This document shows positions 26,785-36,096 of a stretch of DNA of 64,000 nt, in pieces; within the stretch, counting starts at the first letter, position 1, and the number at the start of each line of letters is the position of its first letter. The stretch covers positions 1,736,001 through 1,800,000 of the forward strand of contig NZ_RAPY01000001.1 of the NCBI RefSeq assembly GCF_003610355.1, given 5' to 3'. Source of the stretch: Sphingobacterium detergens. GTDB taxonomy: Bacteria; Bacteroidota; Bacteroidia; Sphingobacteriales; Sphingobacteriaceae. A program made the translations under genes and the position numbers. The notes under the pieces were generated by a model that was not told the DNA's origin, made no database searches, and saw only the letters and a list, made by a program, of their open reading frames with translations.

Positions 26785-26830
26785 AAAGATAAAAGGGTTG
26801 CCTGTGTACACAGGCAACCCTTTTATCTTT
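26785..26830 (+). terminator. 46-base perfect palindrome terminator after rimK
   Basis: The sequence from 26785 to 26830 is a perfect palindrome centred on GTGT/ACAC, with GGGTTGCCTG and its complement as core and AAAGAT/ATCTTT ends. As RNA it forms a long stem followed by T-rich sequence. Confidence 0.88.
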
Positions 26831-26931
26831 TTAGACAGCCAGATTTTTACTCCATAAAGATTATTAATGATCCTTAAATTAAGCTACAGTTAAGTCCAAA
26901 TTTTACTTATCTTAGGTTAAATTATTAATTG

Positions 26932-29673
26932 ATGAAAAGATTTAGCCATCTTCTATTAGCTTTTGCACTCGTACTAGCTGCATGCTCTTGGTCATTTAGC
27001 CAAACATCCATTCAAAAAACAGCATCACCAAGTTGGCTTCGGTCCGCCACAAAAAAGCCCATAAAACCAAATTTGGATGATATTAGTGATGGGTATTACT
27101 ACGAATTAATCGAGCATCAAATAAACTTAGGGAGCCAAACAAAATATTATAAGGACATAAAAGTAGTATTTGATCAAAGTGGAATCGAAAATCTAGGGCA
27201 AGTTCAGGTAACTTTTGATCCGCATTTCCAAAAACTTCAATTACATGAGTTGAAGATCATTCGTAAGGGGAAAGATATTAACTTATTACCGCAAGCAAAA
27301 TTCAATCTCCTCGCATCTGAAACGGAGCTTTCGAGATCTATCTACAATGGAAGTCAGATGGCCCATTGTGTCCTGGAGGATTTGCGTAAAGACGACAAGA
27401 TTGTATTTGCTTATTCAATAATTGGTGCAAACCCTGTATTTGAAAATAAATTTTTCGACACCTATTATTTGCGCGGCTATGAGCCTACCGGCTTGGTTCA
27501 TCTTAATTATATTGTCCCTCAAGGTCGTAAACTTCAATTCAAAAGTTTCAACGGCGCTCCAGAAGTACAACAACAATCCGCGGGAAATACAACCAATTTC
27601 TTTTGGGAACTGACCGAAGATAAAACAGTACAATACGAAAATTATAGTCCGGCTTGGTATAGCCCTTTAAAATATATCCAGTGTTCAGAATTCAATACTT
27701 GGCTGGAAGTAGATCAATGGAATAATAGGATCAATCCCATCCCACAGATTGCTCCGTCAAGCGCACTTCAAACTTTCGTTAATCAACTATGGAAAGAGTC
27801 AAATGGACAGCCCTATGTGTACCTAAAAAAGGCCTGTGACTTCGTACAAAACGAAATACGGTATATGGGTATTGAGATGGGCGAATATTCACACCGGGCA
27901 AATGTACCGGAAAAAGTGTTTTCGCAGCGCTACGGCGATTGCAAAGATAAATCAATGCTGCTGGCGACAATACTTAAAAATAAGAACATTGGCGTAGGAC
28001 TGGTATTAGCCAATACCTATAAGGATCGTGGGCTACAAGAAGAACTCCCATCGCCCTATGCTTTCAACCATATGGTTATTGAAGTGAATGTTGACGGACG
28101 TTACCAATATATAGATCCAACCATCACCAATCAAGGTGGAGATATCAAAAACAGATATTTCCCTGCCTATGGAAAAGTACTTTCAACGATGGGTAAAGGG
28201 AAACTGACAGATGTACCGCAGAATATTACCGGAAATATTAAAGTCAGGGAAACATTGACACTTGAAGGCAAATCCGAAGCTACCCTTGATGTACAAACTA
28301 TCTATCTCGGCAACGAAGCAGACAATATGCGGACTTATTTTCAAAGTAGTGCCAAAAACGATATACAGAAGCAATACCTTGAGTACTATACGAAAATCTA
28401 TCCCAAAATCAATAAAATCACCAATGTCCAATACAAAGATGATATTGAAAATAATCGTGTGGAGATCATCGAAAAATATAAAATAAAAAATATCGGAAAA
28501 GCAGAAAACGGATCTTCTAAAAAATATATTTCCATGTTGGGCACAAATATCAACGACAAGCTGCCCGAAATTATGGAAGATCGTATAGCTCCACTAAGCC
28601 TGCCTTTCCCAAATGATATCGAATATGAAATCTATGTGGTTAACAAGGGAAAGAAACTATTTGGCAACCATAGAGAAAACAGTTTTTTCGACCGTAATGC
28701 CTATGTATTCGGTAAAACATTGGAGATAAATCCAGATAGTATTAAAATTGCGTATACCTTAGGTTTTCATGAACCATTTGTTGAACAAAAAGATCTGAAA
28801 CAGTATTATACGGATTTTGCTGATCGCGACAATATCTTTTTCAATGGTTTCTATCTTGATGCTGACGGATATGCGACAGATGGAATAACGAACTTGGGTA
28901 CCCCCGCATCATCGAAGGAGATCAATTGGTTCACCCTGCTTTTATTCATCGTCTCGGTACCGACTGTGATCTGGTATATTGTTAAAAAGTATAACAAGAG
29001 CAAACCTATTATCATCAAACCCTATGATGAGGTTTATTACGATCAAATAGGCGGATGGATGATCGTACTCCTTATTGTGTTATTTATCAATATATTGACT
29101 TTATCTGGCATATTTTTCTTCCAGCAGTCCTTTTTTAATTTAAACACCTGGCAAGTAGTTGATCAAGTAGCCGGAATTTCATCCTTTTCATATAAAATTC
29201 TACTGCTGGTAGAAATGATTGGTAATGTATTGATCCTTGCTGGTTTGATTTATAGCGCTATCCTACTGATCAAAAAAAGGGATATTTTTGCCCAGACCTT
29301 CTTTATCGTCGCTCTATTTATGGCCATATTCTGTACAATGGATGGAATTGCATATTATTTTATTTTCAACGGATATTTAGATAAAACAGAAGACCTATTC
29401 ACGACCTACAAAGATAATATTAGAGCCATCCTCTTTTTCTGTATCTGGGGAACTTACGCATATAACTCCGAACGTGTCAAAGGTACCTGTCTTCGAACAT
29501 ATGACGATGAAAATCCTATGCCGCGGGCCATAACTCCGCATCCTTTTGATCAGGATTTCTTAGAACCCTATCCCATACAAGAACAAAATACGGAAACTGC
29601 ATCCGGAGAATATAAAACACAAAAAGACGAAATAGATCAGGAGCAGTCCGATGATAATCAAACTAAAAACTAG
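26932..29673 (+). CDS. DUF3857-transglutaminase-DUF2569 membrane protein
   Basis: A 913-residue exported multidomain protein. After a signal peptide (LVLAACSWSFSQ) comes a DUF3857 domain (about 60-250), then a transglutaminase-like domain with the triad Cys337 (RYGDCKDKS), His380 (AFNHMVIEV) and Asp395 (YIDPT), a further beta-rich region to about 640, a membrane helix near 665-683, and a C-terminal block of four helices (about 700-860) ending YNSERVKGT, which is DUF2569. The acidic tail is disordered. The triad is intact, so it may be a peptidase or cross-linking enzyme in the periplasm; no substrate is known. Joining of DUF2569 to this family is unusual to my knowledge. Start is ATG 26932. 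Confidence 0.8.
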   Translation: MKRFSHLLLAFALVLAACSWSFSQTSIQKTASPSWLRSATKKPIKPNLDDISDGYYYELIEHQINLGSQTKYYKDIKVVFDQSGIENLGQVQVTFDPHFQKLQLHELKIIRKGKDINLLPQAKFNLLASETELSRSIYNGSQMAHCVLEDLRKDDKIVFAYSIIGANPVFENKFFDTYYLRGYEPTGLVHLNYIVPQGRKLQFKSFNGAPEVQQQSAGNTTNFFWELTEDKTVQYENYSPAWYSPLKYIQCSEFNTWLEVDQWNNRINPIPQIAPSSALQTFVNQLWKESNGQPYVYLKKACDFVQNEIRYMGIEMGEYSHRANVPEKVFSQRYGDCKDKSMLLATILKNKNIGVGLVLANTYKDRGLQEELPSPYAFNHMVIEVNVDGRYQYIDPTITNQGGDIKNRYFPAYGKVLSTMGKGKLTDVPQNITGNIKVRETLTLEGKSEATLDVQTIYLGNEADNMRTYFQSSAKNDIQKQYLEYYTKIYPKINKITNVQYKDDIENNRVEIIEKYKIKNIGKAENGSSKKYISMLGTNINDKLPEIMEDRIAPLSLPFPNDIEYEIYVVNKGKKLFGNHRENSFFDRNAYVFGKTLEINPDSIKIAYTLGFHEPFVEQKDLKQYYTDFADRDNIFFNGFYLDADGYATDGITNLGTPASSKEINWFTLLLFIVSVPTVIWYIVKKYNKSKPIIIKPYDEVYYDQIGGWMIVLLIVLFINILTLSGIFFFQQSFFNLNTWQVVDQVAGISSFSYKILLLVEMIGNVLILAGLIYSAILLIKKRDIFAQTFFIVALFMAIFCTMDGIAYYFIFNGYLDKTEDLFTTYKDNIRAILFFCIWGTYAYNSERVKGTCLRTYDDENPMPRAITPHPFDQDFLEPYPIQEQNTETASGEYKTQKDEIDQEQSDDNQTKN

Positions 29674-29690
29674 ATGTTATTTCTAAATAA

Positions 29691-29726
29691 AAAAGGGTTT
29701 TGCATGATATTATGCAAAACCCTTTT
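29691..29726. terminator. Bidirectional terminator after the DUF3857 gene
   Basis: AAAAGGGTTTTGCAT (29691-29705) and its exact complement (29712-29726) with a 6-base loop, between convergent genes. Confidence 0.9.
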
Positions 29727-29744
29727 CTATGGGTGCCTTTTCAG

Positions 29745-30191
29745 CTATTTCATCTTCATTACCATATTATCAGCTCCTTCGGTAGATACCTTTACTTGGC
29801 CAGATTTGTTTTTAGTTGACTTGTAGTGAACATGGTTTTTAACACCTTCAATTTGCACTGTCTCCAAAGAGCCAATATTAACCATATTATCTGCACCCTC
29901 TATTGTAACAGTCGACACGTCATTTCCCGTTACTGTATTGCCTTTACCCTCAATAATAACTTTACTAACATTACCACGTATCACAACCTTATTATCGGCA
30001 CCTTCTATTTGGATTGTCTCTCCCCCCTTGGCCTCTATTGTCCGGGTGTTACCCACCCCTTCGATTGATATAACTTTGCCTTGTTGATCAGATACAGCTT
30101 TTATTGGAGCTTTGTAACCTGGCCCTTTAGCCATAACCATACCTCCTAATAAAAGAAGTGAAAATCCAAATGCGATAGTTCTTGTTTTCAT
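29745..30191 (-). CDS. DUF3060 repeat protein, exported
   Basis: A 148-residue protein with a signal peptide (MKTRTIAFGFSLLLLGGMVMA) and then at least six copies of an IEGxxN-type unit (IEGVGN, IEGADN, IEGKGN, IEGADN, IEGVKN, TEGADN) spaced by about 15-20 residues. This is the DUF3060 pattern and predicts a small right-handed beta-solenoid in the periplasm or outside the cell. Function unknown. ATG 30191 is chosen because it gives a clean signal peptide. A TAGGTTTG -7 box (minus strand 30231-30224) lies about 33 bases upstream. Confidence 0.8.
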   Translation of the reverse strand: MKTRTIAFGFSLLLLGGMVMAKGPGYKAPIKAVSDQQGKVISIEGVGNTRTIEAKGGETIQIEGADNKVVIRGNVSKVIIEGKGNTVTGNDVSTVTIEGADNMVNIGSLETVQIEGVKNHVHYKSTKNKSGQVKVSTEGADNMVMKMK

Positions 30192-30396
30192 AATTGTACG
30201 TTTATAGCTCATTCTACAAAAATCAAACCTAATATTGAGTGTAAATGGCTATTACCTATAGTTTGATAATTTCAGTTGTTCAAAGGGGGTTATAAGGCTT
30301 CCTCCAAATAAAATACGCCGAGCAGTTCCCCGCTATACATACAAACATCGTCCAAAAAAGACTACAGTAATCTCAGAGGTAACAAATGATAACAAA

Positions 30397-30420
30397 AAAG
30401 GAGCCTAAAAGGCTCCTTTA
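30397..30420 (-). terminator. Terminator of the thrS-infC-rpmI-rplT operon
   Basis: AAAGGAGCC and GGCTCCTTT flank a 5-base loop; on the minus strand a T6 run follows. It lies 35 bases past the rplT stop. Confidence 0.88.
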
Positions 30421-30454
30421 ATATCTCTAACAAATTGATAACGGATTAAAAACT

Positions 30455-30799
30455 CTATTTTACTGCGTCTACAACTGCTTTGAAAGCTTCTGGGTTATTT
30501 AAAGCTAAATCAGCTAAAACCTTACGGTTCAAACCAATGTTTTTAGCGTTTAATTTACCGATCAATTGGGAATAAGAAATTCCGTGTTGACGAGCTCCAG
30601 CGTTGATACGTTGAATCCATAAAGCTCTAAACTCGCGTTTTTTGGTTTTACGATCGCGGTAAGCGTATTGTAAACCTTTTTCTACTGTATTTTTAGCAAT
30701 AGTATAAACTTTGCTACGTGATCCAAAGTAACCTTTTGCAAGGCCTAGGATTTTTTTGCGTCTTCTTCTTGAAGCTACTGCGTTAACCGAACGTGGCAT
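30455..30799 (-). CDS. rplT: Ribosomal protein L20
   Basis: A 114-residue, highly basic large-subunit protein that binds 23S rRNA early in assembly. It begins [20 protein letters not shown] and has [22 protein letters not shown] (core [13 protein letters not shown]) and [17 protein letters not shown], all diagnostic. Last gene of the operon; 99 bases separate it from rpmI. L20 represses its own operon in other bacteria; no such site was identified here. Confidence 0.98.
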   Translation of the reverse strand: MPRSVNAVASRRRRKKILGLAKGYFGSRSKVYTIAKNTVEKGLQYAYRDRKTKKREFRALWIQRINAGARQHGISYSQLIGKLNAKNIGLNRKVLADLALNNPEAFKAVVDAVK

Positions 30800-30898
30800 A
30801 TTTTTAAAATTAGTTTGGTAAAAGGTGCCATGTATTTCAATGAACTTACGACCCTGTACCCGGTTAAAAAATTATTATTAAATAAAATCGAATAAAAC

Positions 30899-31099
30899 TT
30901 ATTTACCGATAGCAAGCATACGTTTTACGTTGCCCATGTCGCCATCAGATACATAACTTGTTTGTGTTAAGTTACGTTTACGTTTTGTGCTCTTTTTTGT
31001 CAAGATGTGGCTTTTGAAAGCGTTTTTTCTTGCAATCTTACCTGTTCCAGTCAATTTGAAACGTTTCTTTGCGCTGGAATTGGTTTTAACTTTTGGCAT
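30899..31099 (-). CDS. rpmI: Ribosomal protein L35
   Basis: A 66-residue basic protein beginning [20 protein letters not shown], the standard L35 N-terminus, with [16 protein letters not shown] in the middle. It lies between infC (39-base gap) and rplT, the normal order. Length is typical. Confidence 0.98.
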   Translation of the reverse strand: MPKVKTNSSAKKRFKLTGTGKIARKNAFKSHILTKKSTKRKRNLTQTSYVSDGDMGNVKRMLAIGK

Positions 31100-31138
31100 A
31101 ATACTTATAAATTTTATATCAATCTGTTAGAATTCTTA

Positions 31139-31699
31139 TTATTTTTTAGGAGCCTTTGGAGCTACTGTTAAAAACATACGTTTCCCTTCTAATTTTGGTA
31201 AAAGTTCTACTTTACCGTAATCTTCTAGTGCCTGAGCGAAGCGTAACAACAAGATCTCACCTTGATCTTTGTGTACGATAGCACGACCTTTGAAGTGTAC
31301 GTATGCACGCACTTTCTCACCACTTTCAAGAAACTTAATCGCATGTTTCAATTTGAAATCAAAATCATGTTCACCAGAGTTAGGTCCGAAACGAATTTCT
31401 TTGATAACAGTCTGTTTTGCATTAGCTTTGATTTCCTTTTGTTTCTTCTTCTGTTCGTAAACAAACTTACTGTAGTCGATAATCTTACAAACCGGCGGTA
31501 CAGCATTTGGCGAAATCTCCACTAAATCAAGTTCCAACTCATCAGCCAACTCTAACGCTTTGCGCGTAGGGAAAACTCCTTGTTCCACATTATCTCCTAC
31601 CAAACGTACCTCAGGTACCTTGATTAACTCATTAATGCGGTGATCTGGTTCTTTCTTTCTCATTGGTGGTCTTGGACCACCGGGTCTTTTTAATGCCAA
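31139..31699 (-). CDS. infC: Translation initiation factor IF-3
   Basis: IF-3 keeps ribosomal subunits apart and checks start codons. The 186-residue protein has the N-domain ([18 protein letters not shown]) and C-domain ([22 protein letters not shown] in part, [12 protein letters not shown]). No ATG or GTG is available upstream of the conserved sequence: candidates are TTG 31699 (MALKRPGG) or an ATT at 31711 that shares a base with the thrS stop codon. I report the TTG start, which matches the usual N-terminus of Bacteroidota IF-3. A non-standard start recalls the AUU start used for autoregulation in E. coli. Confidence 0.95.
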   Translation of the reverse strand: MALKRPGGPRPPMRKKEPDHRINELIKVPEVRLVGDNVEQGVFPTRKALELADELELDLVEISPNAVPPVCKIIDYSKFVYEQKKKQKEIKANAKQTVIKEIRFGPNSGEHDFDFKLKHAIKFLESGEKVRAYVHFKGRAIVHKDQGEILLLRFAQALEDYGKVELLPKLEGKRMFLTVAPKAPKK

Positions 31700-31710
31700 A
31701 TGTTTAAAAA

Positions 31711-33636
31711 TTAAACGGTTATTTCCTTAATTAATATATCTCTAAATTCGTCAGCAGTCATAGTGCCTAATTCTACTGAGCCATGTTTACGTACAGAAAC
31801 TGTGCCATTTTCCACCTCTTTTTCCCCTACAATTAACATATAAGGAAGCTTTTTCACTTCGGCGTCTCTGATTTTTCTGCCCACCTTCTCGTCACGTAAG
31901 TCTATCAGTCCGCGAATATCGGAATTATTTAGCGAATTCAAAACATTTTGCGCATATTCTTCGTATTTTTCTGACACTGGCAAGACGATAAATTGCTCAG
32001 GCGCAAGCCATAACGGAAATTGTCCCGCACAATGCTCGATCAATACGGCCACAAAACGCTCCAACGATCCAAATGGTGCGCGGTGAATCATCACTGGACG
32101 ATGTTTCATATTATCACTTCCAGTATACTCTAATTCAAAACGTTCTGGTAAATTGTAATCAACCTGAATAGTACCCAACTGCCATTTACGTCCCAAAGCA
32201 TCTTTTACCATGAAATCCAGTTTTGGTCCATAGAAAGCCGCTTCACCATATTCCACAACTGTCGGCAAACCTTTTTCTTCAGCAGCCTCAATAATTGCAG
32301 ATTCGGCCAAAGCCCAATTTTCATCGGTTCCGATATATTTAGTACGGTTTTCAGGATCACGCAACGATACCTGTGCAGTATAGTCATTAAATCCTAAAGC
32401 ACCAAATACATAAAGAACTAGGTCGATTACTTTTTTAAACTCATCTTTTACCTGATCAGGACGACAAAACAAGTGTGCATCATCTTGAGTAAACCCACGC
32501 ACACGAGTTAGACCATGCAACTCACCCGATTGCTCGTAACGATATACGGTACCAAATTCAGAAAAACGAACCGGTAAATCTTTATACGAACGTGGTTTCA
32601 CTTTATAGATCTCGCAGTGATGTGGACAATTCATCGGCTTCAACAAAAATTCTTCACCTTCGATAGGTGTTTTGATCGGCTGAAATGAATCTGCACCATA
32701 TTTTTCATAGTGACCAGAAGTCACATACAATTGTTTATGACCAATATGTGGAGTGACTACAGGCTCATATCCTGAGTTCAATTGCGCTTTTTGTAAGAAA
32801 TCTATCAGTTTTTGACGTAGCGCAGCTCCTTTTGGTAACCATAAAGGCAACCCCGCACCAACTTTTTCTGAAAATGCAAAAAGCTCTAGTTCTTTACCTA
32901 ACTTACGGTGGTCACGTTTTTTTGCTTCTTCGATGAACTTCAAATATTCAGTGAGCTCCGATGCTTTCGGAAAAGTTACCCCATAGATACGAGTCAACTG
33001 TTTACGAGATTCATCACCTCGCCAATACGCACCAGCGACGTTAGTTAATTTTATGGCTTTAATAAACCCTGTGTTTGGAATATGAGGACCACGGCACAAA
33101 TCTGTAAATTCCCCTTGGGTATAGAATGTAATCTTTCCATCCTCCAAATCTTTAATCAGATCAAGCTTATACTCATCTCCTTTTTCAGTAAAATACGCTA
33201 AGGCATCTGACTTCGAAACAGCTTTACGCTCAAAAGTTTCTTTACGTTTGGCAAGTTCCAACATCTTGTCTTCAATAACCTTAAAGTCATCCGAAGAAAA
33301 TTCGCGATCGCCAAAATCAACGTCATAGTAAAATCCAGTTTCAATAGCCGGACCAATACCGAATTTAATCCCTGGATACAAAGCTTCCAAAGCCTCAGCC
33401 AGTAAGTGAGCCGAAGAATGCCAAAAAGTAGATTTTCCTTTTGTATCATTCCAGGTTAACAACTTAACACTAGCATCTTCTTCAATAGCACGGGCAGAAT
33501 CCCATACCTCACCATTCACCTCAGCCGCAAGAACATTTCTCGCTAACCCTTCAGAAATTGATAAAGCAATTCCTGCTGCAGTGATTCCTTTTTGATATTC
33601 TCTAACGGAACCATCAGGTAGTGTAATTTTAATCAT
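31711..33636 (-). CDS. thrS: Threonyl-tRNA synthetase
   Basis: Charges tRNA-Thr. The 641-residue protein has the N-terminal TGS domain ([17 protein letters not shown]), the editing domain with [10 protein letters not shown] and the class II core with [19 protein letters not shown] and motif 3 [11 protein letters not shown], then the anticodon-binding domain. Length is normal. It is the first gene of the thrS-infC-rpmI-rplT operon and abuts infC. The upstream spacer has a -7 box but I saw no threonine-rich leader peptide. Confidence 0.98.
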   Translation of the reverse strand: MIKITLPDGSVREYQKGITAAGIALSISEGLARNVLAAEVNGEVWDSARAIEEDASVKLLTWNDTKGKSTFWHSSAHLLAEALEALYPGIKFGIGPAIETGFYYDVDFGDREFSSDDFKVIEDKMLELAKRKETFERKAVSKSDALAYFTEKGDEYKLDLIKDLEDGKITFYTQGEFTDLCRGPHIPNTGFIKAIKLTNVAGAYWRGDESRKQLTRIYGVTFPKASELTEYLKFIEEAKKRDHRKLGKELELFAFSEKVGAGLPLWLPKGAALRQKLIDFLQKAQLNSGYEPVVTPHIGHKQLYVTSGHYEKYGADSFQPIKTPIEGEEFLLKPMNCPHHCEIYKVKPRSYKDLPVRFSEFGTVYRYEQSGELHGLTRVRGFTQDDAHLFCRPDQVKDEFKKVIDLVLYVFGALGFNDYTAQVSLRDPENRTKYIGTDENWALAESAIIEAAEEKGLPTVVEYGEAAFYGPKLDFMVKDALGRKWQLGTIQVDYNLPERFELEYTGSDNMKHRPVMIHRAPFGSLERFVAVLIEHCAGQFPLWLAPEQFIVLPVSEKYEEYAQNVLNSLNNSDIRGLIDLRDEKVGRKIRDAEVKKLPYMLIVGEKEVENGTVSVRKHGSVELGTMTADEFRDILIKEITV

Positions 33637-33735
33637 TTACAACTATGATTTTTATATTGTTAAAAAATAGAAAACACAAAACAACATGTACAATTATGTT
33701 ATTACACTTATGTTTTCAATAAATAAATTGTGAAA

Positions 33736-33767
33736 CAAATTTAGCAAAAATTCTGGTAATAAACAGT
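33736..33767 (-). promoter_or_regulatory. Predicted thrS promoter
   Basis: On the minus strand TAAATTTG (33743-33736) is a perfect TAnnTTTG box, with ACTG 20 bases upstream as a weak -33. This gives a leader of about 95 bases. Confidence 0.5.
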
Positions 33768-33928
33768 TTTTTTATGATCTCTTACCCCTTTTGAACAATC
33801 CTCCCCTTTTTATGTCCAAGTTTATTTTTTAAACAAAACACAGATCTGCTGCTCATGAAACCTGAGATCGTCATTAATTTTTCAACCCAATAAAAATGAC
33901 ACGAATTCTACTGAAAACAACAAGAGAA

Positions 33929-33960
33929 ATTGAGCATATCATTAATATTTGCTACTTTTG
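33929..33960 (+). promoter_or_regulatory. Predicted queE promoter
   Basis: ATTG (33929-33932), 20-base spacer, TACTTTTG (33953-33960), then 18 bases to the queE ATG. A good match to the Bacteroidota consensus. Confidence 0.7.
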
Positions 33961-33978
33961 CAGACTCAAATTTTAACT

Positions 33979-34602
33979 ATGTCGAATCAAGTACCAGAAG
34001 ACGGAACACGATTACCTTTGATGGAAGAATTTTACACCATTCAAGGAGAAGGTTACCACACCGGGACTGCTGCTTATTTCATCAGATTAGGTGGTTGCGA
34101 TGTTGGCTGCCATTGGTGCGATGTAAAAGAAAGCTGGGATGCATCTATCCATCCACTTACAGCTGCAGATTCAATTATTGAAAATGCAAAAAAATATCCT
34201 GCTAAAACAGTTGTTATCACAGGAGGTGAACCTCTTATCTATAATCTGGATTACCTCACAAAAGGTCTCCACGCTGCGGGCATAAAAACTTTTATTGAAA
34301 CATCAGGCGCTTATCCGTTAAGTGGAGAATGGGATTGGATATGTCTGTCTCCAAAAAAATTCAAAGCCCCAAGAAAAGACGTCCTCGATGCCGCAGGTGA
34401 GCTCAAAGTTATTGTTTTCAATAAAAGCGATTTTGCCTGGGGAGAAGAATATGCACAATTAGTTGGGCCAAATTGTAAATTATACCTTCAGCCTGAATGG
34501 TCCAAATCCAAAGAAATGACCCCGTCTATTATTGACTATGTCAAGGAAAATCCAAAATGGGATATCTCCCTACAGACACACAAATTTCTAAATATTCCGT
34601 AA
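33979..34602 (+). CDS. queE: 7-carboxy-7-deazaguanine synthase
   Basis: A radical SAM enzyme that makes the 7-deazaguanine ring of queuosine precursors. The 207-residue protein has the [4Fe-4S] motif C40xxxC44xxC47 (GGCDVGCHWCDV), the N-terminal EEFYTIQGEGYHTG, and VVITGGEPLIYNL. ATG 33979 is preferred over an earlier in-frame start at 33949, which would overlap the promoter. queA, a later gene of the same pathway, is about 9 kb away. Confidence 0.95.
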   Translation: MSNQVPEDGTRLPLMEEFYTIQGEGYHTGTAAYFIRLGGCDVGCHWCDVKESWDASIHPLTAADSIIENAKKYPAKTVVITGGEPLIYNLDYLTKGLHAAGIKTFIETSGAYPLSGEWDWICLSPKKFKAPRKDVLDAAGELKVIVFNKSDFAWGEEYAQLVGPNCKLYLQPEWSKSKEMTPSIIDYVKENPKWDISLQTHKFLNIP

Positions 34603-34626
34603 CCAGAATATAAAAATAATCAAAAC

Positions 34627-34664
34627 AAAAAAGCATTCAATCTAAATAGGTTGAATGCTTTTTT
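34627..34664 (+). terminator. Terminator after queE
   Basis: AAAAAAGCATTCAA (34627-34640) and its complement (34651-34664) with a 10-base loop and T7 tail; symmetric enough to serve the convergent gene too. Confidence 0.88.
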
Positions 34665-34705
34665 TATGTTGACTTATATTAGTCTTCTATTCAACAAAAT
34701 CTAAA

Positions 34706-35953
34706 TCACTTTACATATTCCTTTATAAATGTATCAAGTTCAAGTGTTTTGGTCTCCTCCCCTTCTTTATCTCTTACCAAAACTTTACCAGCACTATCTA
34801 CATCCAAAAATAATAGACTAGGATTAATAACAATTTTCCCATTCTCATCCAACAAACCTATTTTCCCATCCTCCGAGAACATCAAATAATTATTTAAAAA
34901 CTTACTTATATTTTCCTTCTTATCGAGCAAAACCTTCCCTTCCTGTGTGACCAATCCAAAATTTCCATCTTTTTGAAAAATAGCCAATCGTTCAGTCGCC
35001 GGAGTAAGCCAGTCAAACCCTGTTTTATTGACTTTGTTCCCCTTTTTGTCTAACAACCAGAAGTAATTATCCTTGTCCGAAACAATGGCAATCCGATCGT
35101 TAAAATAGGCCAATGAGAAAAGTGAACATGGCAAAACCTCTTGTCCCGTTGAACTCTTTATTCCATAATATTCATCATTCGTATCATTATCTTTCACCAT
35201 CACCCATTTAAGTGACTTATCCAGGGGAAAAGTATCTTCAAACAAACTGACGTCCTCGCCTTCCTCCGTATGACTACTCCCTGATATATCCACAACTTTA
35301 ACATCCTGAGGCAATTGAAAGCCTTCCACAGTTGAAACATTAGATACTTTAGTTGTCTCAAAACCCAAATCTGTATTTTGACCCAACGACAGTTTAAGCA
35401 CCGCTCCCGGGAGATCATTTACAAATGAAAAAGCAGTCATGTAGTATGTTGGCACCGCCTCCGAATACCAAACAGTTGCTTCCGCAGAATCCGCCTGATT
35501 TTTGATAAATAATTTTGCTTTTTTACAGGTCACACCAGCAACATCTTCAATCTCTCCTAAATCTTGCATCCATACATAGGGGCCTTCAGATTCCTTTAAC
35601 CTGTTACTAACGATTTTATAAGAAGGATGATAAGATTCTGCTGTTACAATATCATCTCCTGCTGAGAAAGAATAGGTTTTCGCCAATTTTCTATTCAAAA
35701 TAGCATGCTCTTTCTGATTAACAACAGCTGAAGAATAATTGGCATCTGCTAAGACTTCAACATTCTTATAGGCCGTCTTTCCTTTTAGAAAAGGCTCGTA
35801 AAACTCTTTTGCAAACTCTGGAATCTCATTTTCAAATTTTTCGGGTGAAATCTCACCTTTAAACACAAATTCCATCTGCCATTGTTTATCTTGCCCATGC
35901 ACTACAGGAATAGACAATCCAAACAACAACGCCACTTTGAATAAATTCTTCAT
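34706..35953 (-). CDS. Exported GLPGLI-like protein with WG-type repeats
   Basis: A 415-residue protein with a signal peptide (MKNLFKVALLFGLSIPVVHG). The N-terminal half (about 25-230) has the general pattern of the Bacteroidota GLPGLI family: an EDVAGVTCKKAKLFI strand, WYSEAVP, and NDLPGAVL in place of GLPGLI. The C-terminal half (about 265-400) contains WG-like repeats such as KIGLLDENGKIVI and NFGLVTQEGKVLL. I do not know a function. Start at ATG 35953 fits the signal peptide; an upstream start at 35995 would add a second hydrophobic run. Confidence 0.6.
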   Translation of the reverse strand: MKNLFKVALLFGLSIPVVHGQDKQWQMEFVFKGEISPEKFENEIPEFAKEFYEPFLKGKTAYKNVEVLADANYSSAVVNQKEHAILNRKLAKTYSFSAGDDIVTAESYHPSYKIVSNRLKESEGPYVWMQDLGEIEDVAGVTCKKAKLFIKNQADSAEATVWYSEAVPTYYMTAFSFVNDLPGAVLKLSLGQNTDLGFETTKVSNVSTVEGFQLPQDVKVVDISGSSHTEEGEDVSLFEDTFPLDKSLKWVMVKDNDTNDEYYGIKSSTGQEVLPCSLFSLAYFNDRIAIVSDKDNYFWLLDKKGNKVNKTGFDWLTPATERLAIFQKDGNFGLVTQEGKVLLDKKENISKFLNNYLMFSEDGKIGLLDENGKIVINPSLLFLDVDSAGKVLVRDKEGEETKTLELDTFIKEYVK

Positions 35954-36096
35954 AAGAATGATAAATATGTAGCTAAATAACAAAAGATAGACCAAAAAGC
36001 CTATCCTTCCGCTATATTTTTTATTTAATTGCTTTTTTCCCTCTCAATTTTTCATAAAAAGGATAAAAAAAACAGTAAATCTTACATGAACTAAAA

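Larger units (their letters stand above)
33637..33978. other. Divergent spacer between thrS and queE
   Basis: About 340 AT-rich bases with no open frame of interest. It carries a thrS -7 box (33736-33743) and the queE promoter (33929-33960). The middle (33765-33900) shows nothing I can name. Confidence 0.6.

Noticed and set aside
33198..33449. Minus-strand overlapping frame in thrS
   Set aside because: Shifted reading of thrS; no features.
33637..33735. Threonine-rich leader peptide or T-box before thrS
   Set aside because: No run of Thr codons and no T-box or terminator/antiterminator pattern seen in the leader.
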